From an uncultured Clostridium sp. (GTDB lineage: Bacteria > Bacillota > Clostridia > Lachnospirales > Lachnospiraceae), in the NCBI RefSeq assembly GCF_900547735.1, contig NZ_URHZ01000140.1, positions 1 through 5,632 of the forward strand: DNA of 5,632 bases, in the 5' to 3' direction. Under the pieces are notes generated by a model. It saw only the letters and a program-made list of their open reading frames with translations, was not told where the DNA came from and did not search any database. Of the stretch, positions 1 to 5,588 are shown piece by piece. The translations under genes were made by a program, and so were the position numbers. Each line of letters opens with the position of its first letter. Position 1 is the stretch's first letter.

Positions 1-70
1 CACCATCCCGAACCCCGACCGTCCCGGCGGCGTTCTCGTTCCTCAATTAAATCCCCAGAAAGGAGCTCAC

Positions 71-988
71 ATGGACTTCCGCGAAATCCAATACGTCCTC
101 GCCATTGAAAAATATCAGACCCTCTCCGGCGCGGCCCGTTTTCTCGACATCACCCAGCCGTCCCTCTCCAAATTTCTCCAGAATCTGGAGAAGCGCCTGA
201 ACGTCAGGCTCTTTTACCGCATTGACAATAAGATGTATCTGACCTATGCCGGGCAGCAGTATGTGGATACGGGGCTCAAAATCCTGGATCTGAACCATCA
301 GCTCCACAATACCCTTGCCGACATCAGCTCGGAGTCCATGGGCTCCCTCTCCATCGGCGTCACACCGACCAGGGGGCGTTATGTGCTGCCCAACGTCCTG
401 CCTGCCTTTAAGAGGATGTACCCCAAATACAAAATAAGCATCATGGAGGACGGAACAGCCGCCCTCAACCAGGCGCTGGAGACCGGCCGGATTGACCTTG
501 CGGTCTATACGGTGACCGAGACGTTCCGCCCCGATCTGGAATATGTCAAAGTATGCAAGGAGGAAATTGTTCTCTGCCTGTCCCCCATTCTGGAAGCGGC
601 CCGCCTGATCGAGCAGAGGCCCGAAAAAAAGCATCCCTGGCTTGATATTAACCAGTTGGGCAACGAGCTCTTTTTCCTGGTGGACGAAAAATTCAGAACC
701 AGGAAGATCGCGGACCGGATTCTCTCCTCCTCTTCGATCCGTCCGCAGACCATCACCCTGCAGAGCGTGGAAACAGCGCTGTCAATCGTAGCCTCGGGCA
801 TTGGGGTAGGGTTCTGCACCGATATGTGTGAAAAATTTTTCTATACCAGCCGGCCCCTTCTGTACTGCTCCGTTGGGGAACGGGAAAATCTGTGGGACTT
901 TGTCATCGCTTACCGAAAAGACAGCTATCTGCAGACCGCTGCACAGAATTTCATAGACATCACAAAAGAAACCTTTGCCACTCAATAA
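71..988 (+). CDS. LysR-family transcriptional regulator
   Basis: This is a 305-residue DNA-binding regulator, a normal full length for LysR-type proteins, which act as cytoplasmic tetramers that activate or repress target genes in response to a small ligand. The N-terminal winged helix-turn-helix is clear. The helix-turn-helix lies at about residues 18-37 (core TQPSLSKFLQNLE, 28-40), followed by the wing with LFYR (47-50) and the conserved T58 and G61. A linker helix runs to about residue 88. The ligand-binding domain follows, beginning GSLSIGVTPTRGRYVLP and continuing to the C-terminus. The ATG at 71 is preceded by AAAGGAG (59-65) with a 5-base spacer. The frame is open to the window edge upstream but has no ATG, GTG or TTG, so 71 is the only visible start. 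The gene seems richer in C-ending codons than the mgl genes. No promoter is evident in bases 1-58. Its ligand and targets cannot be read from the sequence; LysR regulators often control a neighbouring gene, which here would be off the left edge. Confidence 0.93.
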   Translation: MDFREIQYVLAIEKYQTLSGAARFLDITQPSLSKFLQNLEKRLNVRLFYRIDNKMYLTYAGQQYVDTGLKILDLNHQLHNTLADISSESMGSLSIGVTPTRGRYVLPNVLPAFKRMYPKYKISIMEDGTAALNQALETGRIDLAVYTVTETFRPDLEYVKVCKEEIVLCLSPILEAARLIEQRPEKKHPWLDINQLGNELFFLVDEKFRTRKIADRILSSSSIRPQTITLQSVETALSIVASGIGVGFCTDMCEKFFYTSRPLLYCSVGERENLWDFVIAYRKDSYLQTAAQNFIDITKETFATQ

Positions 989-1039
989 AAAGAAGCATTA
1001 CCCAGGCCTCCGACTGCCTCCTTGGGTAATGCTTCTTTT
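988..1039. terminator. Bidirectional terminator shared by convergent genes
   Basis: A perfect 17-bp stem (988-1004 paired with 1023-1039) encloses an 18-base loop. The stem starts with AAAA and ends with TTTT, so either strand yields a GC-containing hairpin followed by a U-run. It begins at the last base of the regulator's stop codon and ends 2 bases before the stop codon of the convergent small gene, so it most likely ends both transcripts. Confidence 0.9.
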
Positions 1040-1041
1040 CT

Positions 1042-1347
1042 CTATCTCATTCCGAGAATCACAACAATAATTCCAAAAATTACCATCACTATGATGAAAA
1101 TATCCAGGGTTCTGACCGACACGTTCACCTTGTCATAGAGCCTTTCTTTCAGAGAAAGATTTCTGACACGTTCTATCTCCCTGCGCAGTTTTTCATTCTC
1201 TTCCTCCAGTTTCCGGAGGTTTTCCTCTTCTTCCGTCAAAGCTTCTCCCGAACCGCCCGGCGCTTCTTCCTGCGCGCCTTCCAGGGAGAGTTCCTCTATT
1301 CTTTCACTGTCCTGTCTGTTGTCTTCCAAATTCTCACCCACTTTCAA
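1042..1347 (-). CDS. Small tail-anchored coiled-coil membrane protein of unknown function
   Basis: This 101-residue protein is not recognised as a named family. What can be seen: an acidic N-terminal part (1-37); a charged heptad-like stretch rich in E, K, R and L (about 38-66, including NLRKLEEENEKLRREIERV) that should form a coiled coil; a basic juxtamembrane stretch (67-79); and one strongly hydrophobic segment (83-99) ending two residues before the C-terminus. The basic residues before the membrane segment suggest the long N-terminal part is cytoplasmic and the protein is anchored by its tail. The start codon is TTG (1345-1347). It is chosen because GAGGAG lies 6 bases upstream and no ATG or GTG occurs at a sensible site downstream; the first methionine is inside the membrane segment. 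The gene is convergent with the LysR gene and shares its terminator. It lies about 275 bases downstream of mglC on the same strand, with a likely terminator between, so it is probably a separate unit. No convincing promoter was found. Confidence 0.75.
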   Translation of the reverse strand: MKVGENLEDNRQDSERIEELSLEGAQEEAPGGSGEALTEEEENLRKLEEENEKLRREIERVRNLSLKERLYDKVNVSVRTLDIFIIVMVIFGIIVVILGMR

Positions 1348-1402
1348 TTTTCACTCCTCATAGATCCTGCTTCCTGAAATTCAAATGATTTCCTGCGATT
1401 CC

Positions 1403-1453
1403 AAAAGAGGAGCCGCGTATGCGGAAGCTTCTTCCGCCTGCAACTCCTCTTTT
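1403..1453. terminator. Probable mgl operon terminator hairpin
   Basis: The outer stem is 10 bp (1403-1412 with 1444-1453, AAAAGAGGAG against CTCCTCTTTT). An internal loop separates it from an inner 7-bp stem (1421-1427 with 1431-1437, GCGGAAG against CTTCCGC) with a 3-base loop. Read on the minus strand it sits between mglC and the small membrane protein gene, and the 3' side of the outer stem ends in TTTT. It probably ends mgl transcription, although it lies about 170 bases past the mglC stop and the T-run is short. The symmetry would also let it work on the plus strand. Confidence 0.6.
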
Positions 1454-1479
1454 ATGAAAGACGGCGTGGAAGCCGCTCC

Positions 1480-1592
1480 TTTAAACTACTTTAACCGCTT
1501 TGACCGCATTAAATACTTCAAACCGCTTAAAATACCATAACCTGATTTAAATACTTCAACCCGATTCAAATACTTTAAACCGATTCAAATTC
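1480..1592. repeat. Degenerate 19-bp tandem repeat array
   Basis: Five adjacent units of 19 bases are readable: 1498-1516, 1517-1535, 1536-1554, 1555-1573 and 1574-1592, with partial copies from 1480 to 1497. The consensus on the plus strand is about TTYAAACCGATTYAAATAC. The best-preserved units are the last two. The unit length is not a multiple of three and no reading frame with a ribosome binding site runs through it, so it is non-coding. It would lie in the 3' untranslated region of the mgl transcript, 30 bases past the mglC stop. No function is known from the sequence. Confidence 0.8.
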
Positions 1593-1622
1593 CTCAGCCT
1601 GCCACGGGATAATTGTAATAAA

Positions 1623-2618
1623 TTACTTCTTGGCAATATATTTTCTGATATCAAGTGCGATAGCAACTACGATAACAACACCCTGTGCAATGTACTGGTA
1701 GTTCGGGTCGATTCCGAGGAACTGGAGACATGTCTTCAGAAGCTCGAATACGAGAACACCGATAACAACACCGGACACACGTCCGATACCGCCGTTAACG
1801 GATACACCACCGATGGTACAAGCTGCGATAGCTTCCAGCTCATAACCCATACCCATGTTAACAGAAGCGCCGCCGGATTTTGCTCCCAGCAGGAAACCTG
1901 CGATTGCATAAAGAGTTGCTGCTGTCACGTAAATGATAATTTTAGTCTTTTTAACATTAACGCCGGCAACCTCTGCCGCTGCCTCATTACCGCCGATAGC
2001 GTACATATATTTGCCATGGCGTGTATAGTTATAAACAAACCACATGATCAGGCCGATTACAATTGCGATGATAAACAGATACGGGAAAACTCCGAATAAT
2101 TTACCGTTGGCAATAGCAGTGTAATCCGTACGGTAACCGCCGATCGGGATAGACTTTGTGTAAACAAGGTTGATACCGTAAACGATCATCTGCATACCTA
2201 ATGTGCCGATGAAAGCCGGTACGCTTAAGTAAGAAACAACAATACCGTTGATAAGACCGAAAATACAGCAGATGCCGATACAGATTAAAAGAATAATCCA
2301 TACATTGAGCTGCGGGAAATTCTTCGTCAGTTCAAAACGGCCGCTGTAGTCTGCTTTCTGAAGCAGTGTACCTGCGAGGCAGGCTGCAAGACCTACAACA
2401 CGTCCTGCGGAAAGGTCGGTACCTTTTGTAATCAGACAGCCGGAGACGCCGACTGCGATAATGAAACGGCAGGCTACGTTAATGGAAACGTTGCTGAAGT
2501 TACTGCCTGAAAAGAAATTCTCTTTGGTAACACCAACGAAGATTACCATGAGAAAAATTAATATAATAATACCGTTGTTAATAAGTATGTCCGCTACATT
2601 GACTTTTTTCTTATCCAT
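1623..2618 (-). CDS. mglC: Galactose/methylgalactoside ABC transporter permease MglC
   Basis: This is the inner-membrane channel subunit of the Mgl importer, which passes sugar delivered by MglB into the cytoplasm using ATP hydrolysed by MglA. At 331 residues it has the usual length for the family. It is very hydrophobic, with about eight to ten membrane-spanning or re-entrant stretches, for example near 12-30, 46-64, 104-131, 133-153, 178-197, 224-246 and 308-325. Stretches matching E. coli MglC as I recall it include GTDLSAGR (66-73), YGINLVY (147-153), the cytoplasmic coupling-type loop IGGNEAAAEVAGVN (208-221) and YELEAIAACTIGGVS (259-273), which favours MglC over the related ribose permease RbsC. 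The ATG at 2618 is preceded by AGGAGG with an 8-base spacer. Only 18 bases separate it from the mglA stop, so the two are co-transcribed. It is the last gene of the operon. Confidence 0.93.
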   Translation of the reverse strand: MDKKKVNVADILINNGIIILIFLMVIFVGVTKENFFSGSNFSNVSINVACRFIIAVGVSGCLITKGTDLSAGRVVGLAACLAGTLLQKADYSGRFELTKNFPQLNVWIILLICIGICCIFGLINGIVVSYLSVPAFIGTLGMQMIVYGINLVYTKSIPIGGYRTDYTAIANGKLFGVFPYLFIIAIVIGLIMWFVYNYTRHGKYMYAIGGNEAAAEVAGVNVKKTKIIIYVTAATLYAIAGFLLGAKSGGASVNMGMGYELEAIAACTIGGVSVNGGIGRVSGVVIGVLVFELLKTCLQFLGIDPNYQYIAQGVVIVVAIALDIRKYIAKK

Positions 2619-2636
2619 TCTCTCTTCCTCCTATCA

Positions 2637-4145
2637 CTAGAACTTGGTCGCGTAACTCATGATACGTTCCTGTGTTGCTTCCTCGTCCTTAACTTCTCCG
2701 GTAATATGTCCGTTGCACATGACAAGGATTCTGTTGGACATACCGATTAATTCCGGCATTTCAGAAGAAATCATGATAATGCCCTTGCCCTGTTTCGCCA
2801 GGTCGATCATAATCTGATAAATCTCATATTTTGCACCAACGTCAATACCACGGGTCGGTTCATCCATAATCAGGATATCAGGGTTGTTTGCCAGCCATCT
2901 GGAAATCAGAACCTTCTGCTGGTTTCCTCCTGACAGAGACTGAATCAGTGTTTTGCTGCTCGGTGTTTTAATGCTCAGTTTTGCCACATTATCATTGACG
3001 AGCTGCTCGATTTTTCCTTTATTGAGCTTCACTCCTACTTCCACGTACTGATCCAGGGAGGATATGGATACGTTGTCTGCAATGGAGAGACAGCCTAAAA
3101 TACCTGTTCCGCGTCGGTCCTCGGTAATCATACCGATACCTGCACGGATTGCATCCTGAGGACGCTGAATATGCGTTTTTTTACCTTTGATATAGACTTC
3201 TCCGGTCGTGATATGGCGCATACCGAAAATTGCTTCCATCAGCTCTGTTCTCTGCGCGCCTACCAGGCCGCCAAAGCCCAGGATTTCGCCTCTGCGAAGT
3301 TCAAACGAACAGTTCTGGAAGGAACGCTCGTGAATACTCGTATAATTCTTCACATCCAGAAGAACCTCGCCTACCTCGGCGTCATTCTTAGGAGGATAAA
3401 TATTCGTCAGTTCACGGCCTACCATCTGTTTTACGATCTCATCGTCTGTGATATCATCCATGCTCCAGGAACCTACGTAAGTACCGTCACGCATGATGGT
3501 AATATCATCGCAAATCTCACGGATTTCCGCCATCTTATGGGAAATGTAAATCAGGGATACTCCCCTGCTCCTGAGGTCTCTGATGATACGGAAGAGCGCT
3601 GCTACTTCGTTGTCTGTAAGAGAGGAGGTCGGCTCATCCAGAATCACCACTCGTGCCTGCAGGGAAACTGCTTTAGCGATTTCGACCGACTGCATCTGAG
3701 CGATTGACATGGTTCCGAGCTTTGCCTTTGGGTTATAGGGCATCTTTACGTCTTCCAGCCATTTCGCCGTCTCTTCAAACATCTTCTTGTGATCGATTAC
3801 CTGAATCGGTCCGAACTTTTTCGTCGGATAACGGCCCGTATACATGTTCTCTGCGACTGTTCTCTCCGGTATCGGCTGAAGCTCCTGATGAACCATTGCC
3901 AAACCTTTGTGAAGCGCTTCGTCGGGGTTCTCTATCTCTGCCTTTTCTCCGTCCAGATATATTTCGCCCTCATCCATATGGTAAATACCAAAAAGGCATT
4001 TCATCAGGGTGGATTTTCCTGCACCGTTCTCCCCCATCAGAGCGTGAACCGTACCAGGACGGACTTTCAGACTAATCTGATCCAGGGCCTTAACGCCAGG
4101 AAAGCTCTTCGATACCCCGCGCATTTCCAATCTGTACTCTGCCAT
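2637..4145 (-). CDS. mglA: Galactose/methylgalactoside ABC transporter ATP-binding protein MglA
   Basis: This 502-residue protein holds two ABC ATPase domains in one chain, as in MglA, RbsA and AraG of the CUT2 sugar importers. It sits on the cytoplasmic face and powers MglC. Domain 1 has Walker A GENGAGKST (38-46), Q-loop MVHQE (Q87), a divergent signature MSIAQMQ (146-152), Walker B VVILDEPT (166-173) and the H-loop His203. Domain 2 has a degenerate Walker A, GGLVGAQRTEL (292-302), with Arg in the lysine position. It also has a canonical signature LSGGNQQ (404-410), Walker B ILIMDEPTRG (424-433), and Ser-Ser-Glu where the H-loop histidine would be. This asymmetry is normal for the family and means mainly one of the composite sites hydrolyses ATP. 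The start at 4145 is chosen because AAAGGAG lies 8 bases upstream and the protein then begins MAEYRLEMRGVSKSFPG, as relatives do. The frame stays open to an ATG at 4199, but that extension runs through an RNA hairpin. Confidence 0.95.
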   Translation of the reverse strand: MAEYRLEMRGVSKSFPGVKALDQISLKVRPGTVHALMGENGAGKSTLMKCLFGIYHMDEGEIYLDGEKAEIENPDEALHKGLAMVHQELQPIPERTVAENMYTGRYPTKKFGPIQVIDHKKMFEETAKWLEDVKMPYNPKAKLGTMSIAQMQSVEIAKAVSLQARVVILDEPTSSLTDNEVAALFRIIRDLRSRGVSLIYISHKMAEIREICDDITIMRDGTYVGSWSMDDITDDEIVKQMVGRELTNIYPPKNDAEVGEVLLDVKNYTSIHERSFQNCSFELRRGEILGFGGLVGAQRTELMEAIFGMRHITTGEVYIKGKKTHIQRPQDAIRAGIGMITEDRRGTGILGCLSIADNVSISSLDQYVEVGVKLNKGKIEQLVNDNVAKLSIKTPSSKTLIQSLSGGNQQKVLISRWLANNPDILIMDEPTRGIDVGAKYEIYQIMIDLAKQGKGIIMISSEMPELIGMSNRILVMCNGHITGEVKDEEATQERIMSYATKF

Positions 4146-4167
4146 CCCATTCTCTCCTTTCATAAAA

Positions 4168-4194
4168 TCGGGTGTGCCAAGATGACACACCCGA
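4168..4194 (-). promoter_or_regulatory. mglB-mglA intercistronic hairpin (attenuator or RNA stabiliser)
   Basis: On the minus-strand transcript this folds into a 12-bp stem with a UCU loop, GC-rich at its base (UCGGGUGUGUCA against UGGCACACCCGA). One pair is a G-U wobble that exists only on the minus-strand RNA; on the plus strand it is a C-A mismatch. The stem is followed by UUUUA and then the mglA ribosome binding site. It could protect the 3' end of mglB mRNA, act as a leaky terminator, or both. Either would raise MglB over MglA and MglC. Confidence 0.75.
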
Positions 4195-4205
4195 CGCATT
4201 CATTC

Positions 4206-4229
4206 ATAATTTCTGCCGAGCAGAATTAT
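4206..4229 (-). promoter_or_regulatory. Second hairpin overlapping the mglB stop codon
   Basis: The minus-strand RNA can pair AUAAUUCUGC with GCAGAA(A)UUAU, a 10-bp stem with one bulged A and a UCG loop. It includes the mglB stop codon (4226-4228) and lies 11 bases upstream, on the transcript, of the stronger hairpin. A ribosome finishing mglB would melt it, so it may form only between ribosomes. Confidence 0.5.
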
Positions 4230-5344
4230 TTAACTAATTCAAGAATCTCTGCTGCATTCTCTGTTGTAACTTTTACATAGTCTACCATGTATACGCTGTC
4301 AACATCTTTGCCATTTACGAAATCCATAGCCTTGTCAGCTGCTGTGTGAGCCTGGCCGATGTAATCGTTGAATACAGTACCTGTCATCTTGTTGTTCATA
4401 ACGTTCTCAACAGCCTCTACAAGAGCGTCAACACCTACTAAGTAGATATCTTCGTTAACTTTTCTTCCAGCTGCTTCGATTGCCTGTAATGCACCAAGTG
4501 CCATAGCATCGTTGTTACAGAAAACTACATCGATCTTAGCGCCGTGCTGTGCAAGTGCGTTAGCTGTGATTTCCTGGCCCTTTGTCTGATCCCAGTCACC
4601 ACGCATTTTAACGAGTTCTTCAACTTCAACGCCGGAAGCCTTTAAAGCTTCAACGGATTTCTCTGTTCTGTACTGAGCATCTACGTTCTCCGGGTCACCC
4701 TGAACCATGATGTAACGAACAACGCCGTCGCCGTCTGCATCGCCCTTGTTCTCAAGCTCTGCGATTTCTTCGCCCTGGAATGTACCGGACTGTCTAGCAT
4801 CTGCGCCTACATATGTTGCTTTGATTCCTTCGTCTTTCCAAGCCTGCTCTCTCTCAGCTTCCGGCTCACGGTTGATGTAAACTACCGGGATGTTAGCTTT
4901 TGCACACTCTTCAGTAACGGTTGGCTCGGAAGAAGCCTGAACAAGGTTGATAATCATTACGTCAACGCCTGTTGTGATGAAGTTTCTAATCTGGTTCATC
5001 TGCTCGCCCTGGTCGTTCTTGCCGTCCATGATGGAGATGTTTTCTTTCTTAACGCCTAATTCTTCTGTTAAGTATTTCTCTAATTCCTGACGGTAAACTG
5101 TCATGAAGTTATCAGCGAACTGATAAATGGAAATACCAACTTTAACAGTTGCAGGATCTTTGCCCTCTACAGCCTCTGCTGCTTCGGTCTTTGCATCTTC
5201 AACTGCGGCGGCAGTAGTCTCTGCTGTAGTCTCTGCCTGTGTCTCCGGTGCGGCTGTCTCTGCTGGTTTGGAGCTGCATGCTGTCATGGAAAATACCATT
5301 GCTGCTGCGAGTCCGACTGCCATAAATTTTTTGAGTGATCTCAT
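4226..5344 (-). CDS. mglB: Galactose/glucose-binding lipoprotein MglB
   Basis: This is the extracellular sugar-binding component of the Mgl importer, 372 residues as a precursor. A lipoprotein signal peptide (1-22: basic MRSLKK, hydrophobic core, MTA) precedes the lipidated Cys23. An A/E/T-rich linker (24 to about 62) leads to a periplasmic-binding fold starting near VKVGISIY. By hand alignment to E. coli MglB as recalled, the sugar contacts are kept: D78, F80, N133, D222, R226, W251, N278, D306 and N326 match D14, F16, N91, D154, R158, W183, N211, D236 and N256. The His152 position is Asn220. The calcium loop is kept as DADGDG (202-207) with Asp272 at the E205 position. The longer size than the ~330-residue E. 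coli protein comes mostly from the lipoprotein linker. The ATG at 5344 has GGGAGG 10 bases upstream; an in-frame ATG at 5407 lies at or before the predicted transcription start. First gene of the operon, 80 bases ahead of mglA. Confidence 0.95.
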   Translation of the reverse strand: MRSLKKFMAVGLAAAMVFSMTACSSKPAETAAPETQAETTAETTAAAVEDAKTEAAEAVEGKDPATVKVGISIYQFADNFMTVYRQELEKYLTEELGVKKENISIMDGKNDQGEQMNQIRNFITTGVDVMIINLVQASSEPTVTEECAKANIPVVYINREPEAEREQAWKDEGIKATYVGADARQSGTFQGEEIAELENKGDADGDGVVRYIMVQGDPENVDAQYRTEKSVEALKASGVEVEELVKMRGDWDQTKGQEITANALAQHGAKIDVVFCNNDAMALGALQAIEAAGRKVNEDIYLVGVDALVEAVENVMNNKMTGTVFNDYIGQAHTAADKAMDFVNGKDVDSVYMVDYVKVTTENAAEILELVK

Positions 5345-5373
5345 AATACTAGTTCCTCCCTTAATATAGTATT
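5345..5373 (-). promoter_or_regulatory. mglB ribosome binding site within a leader hairpin loop
   Basis: The mglB Shine-Dalgarno sequence GGGAGG (5355-5360) lies in the 15-base loop of a perfect 7-bp inverted repeat (5345-5351 AATACTA with 5367-5373 TAGTATT). The stem directly abuts the start codon. It is AU-rich with one G-C pair, so it is weak. It could present the ribosome binding site in an open loop, or slow initiation slightly. The ribosome binding site itself is certain; the role of the hairpin is inferred. Confidence 0.55.
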
Positions 5374-5380
5374 TTTTTGA

Positions 5381-5403
5381 CGATTGGTTATTTTTTCCCA
5401 TCG
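5381..5403 (-). promoter_or_regulatory. Small 5'-terminal leader hairpin
   Basis: The minus-strand RNA can pair CGAUGG with CCAAUCG (6 bp, one bulged A) around a 10-base A-rich loop. It would sit within a few bases of the predicted transcription start, where a hairpin can shield the mRNA 5' end. The stem is short, and this may be chance. Confidence 0.35.
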
Positions 5404-5411
5404 ACACCCTT

Positions 5412-5440
5412 ATTATAGATGGCTTTTGTTCATATTTCCA
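5412..5440 (-). promoter_or_regulatory. mgl operon promoter (sigma-A type)
   Basis: On the minus strand the -10 box is a perfect TATAAT (5412-5417), with a 17-base spacer and a -35 box TGGAAA (5435-5440, four of six consensus matches). Transcription should start near 5405, giving a leader of about 60 bases to the mglB ATG. AT-rich DNA with A-tracts lies directly upstream and could act like an UP element. No sequence matching the usual Firmicutes catabolite-responsive element (cre) was found between 5345 and 5520. Confidence 0.8.
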
Positions 5441-5445
5441 TATGA
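5430..5445. promoter_or_regulatory. Candidate operator: inverted repeat over the mgl -35 box
   Basis: TCATAT-TTCC-ATATGA is a perfect 6-bp inverted repeat with a 4-base centre, and it covers the -35 hexamer exactly. A protein bound there would block or modulate the promoter. The arms are AT-only apart from one pair, so a chance match in AT-rich DNA is possible. The binding protein is unknown. Confidence 0.4.
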
Positions 5446-5503
5446 TTTTTTTTGGACTTATATAATTTTTTTTAGATCCTTACTTTTTTGAGTGGGTTTT
5501 TTT
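5446..5503. promoter_or_regulatory. Cluster of A-tracts upstream of the mgl promoter
   Basis: Four runs of T on the plus strand (A on the mgl coding strand) lie at 5446-5453, 5466-5473, 5484-5489 and 5497-5503. Their centres are about 20, 17 and 13-14 bases apart, so only the first pair is close to helical phase. Such tracts commonly bend DNA and can act as an UP element that helps RNA polymerase bind. Nothing coding is seen here. Confidence 0.5.
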
Positions 5504-5588
5504 ATATATTTGACAAAAAGGGATGGGAATTAGTTGGGGAATGAGGACGCCTCTGTAAGACGGCGGACGGGGGAGTTGGAGGTTGGAT

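Noticed and set aside
3..50. Open frame ending in TAA at 48-50, possibly the tail of a gene upstream of the LysR gene (PSRTPTVPAAFSFLN)
   Set aside because: Only 15 codons are visible with no recognisable sequence; two other plus-strand frames are also open here, so coding cannot be told from chance.
47..634. Long minus-strand open frame opposite the LysR gene
   Set aside because: It lies fully antisense to a clear LysR gene and has no recognisable domain; long antisense frames are expected in the codon-biased GC-richer gene.
71..988. LysR gene as the regulator of the mgl operon
   Set aside because: It is over 4 kb from the mgl promoter, not divergent from it, and separated by terminators; the promoter palindrome does not show the T-N11-A LysR-type motif clearly.
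1480..1592. Repeat array as a CRISPR
   Set aside because: The 19-bp units are directly adjacent and degenerate with no unique spacers, and no cas gene is present.
2637..3300. Degenerate Walker A and missing H-loop histidine in the second MglA domain as inactivating mutations
   Set aside because: The same changes are usual in MglA-type fused ATPases, so this is family-normal asymmetry.
4146..4199. Longer mglA start at ATG 4199
   Set aside because: The extension runs through the intercistronic hairpin; the ATG at 4145 has a good ribosome binding site and matches the start of family members.
3171..4280. Plus-strand open frames opposite mglA
   Set aside because: They are antisense to a strongly conserved ATPase gene, show no family motifs, and overlap each other in different frames.
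5345..5407. Longer mglB start at ATG 5407 or 5401
   Set aside because: These lie at or before the predicted transcription start, lack a ribosome binding site, and would bury the lipoprotein signal peptide behind a polar extension.
5510..5515. Perfect TTGACA as a plus-strand -35 box
   Set aside because: No -10-like hexamer lies 15-19 bases downstream, where the sequence is G-rich.
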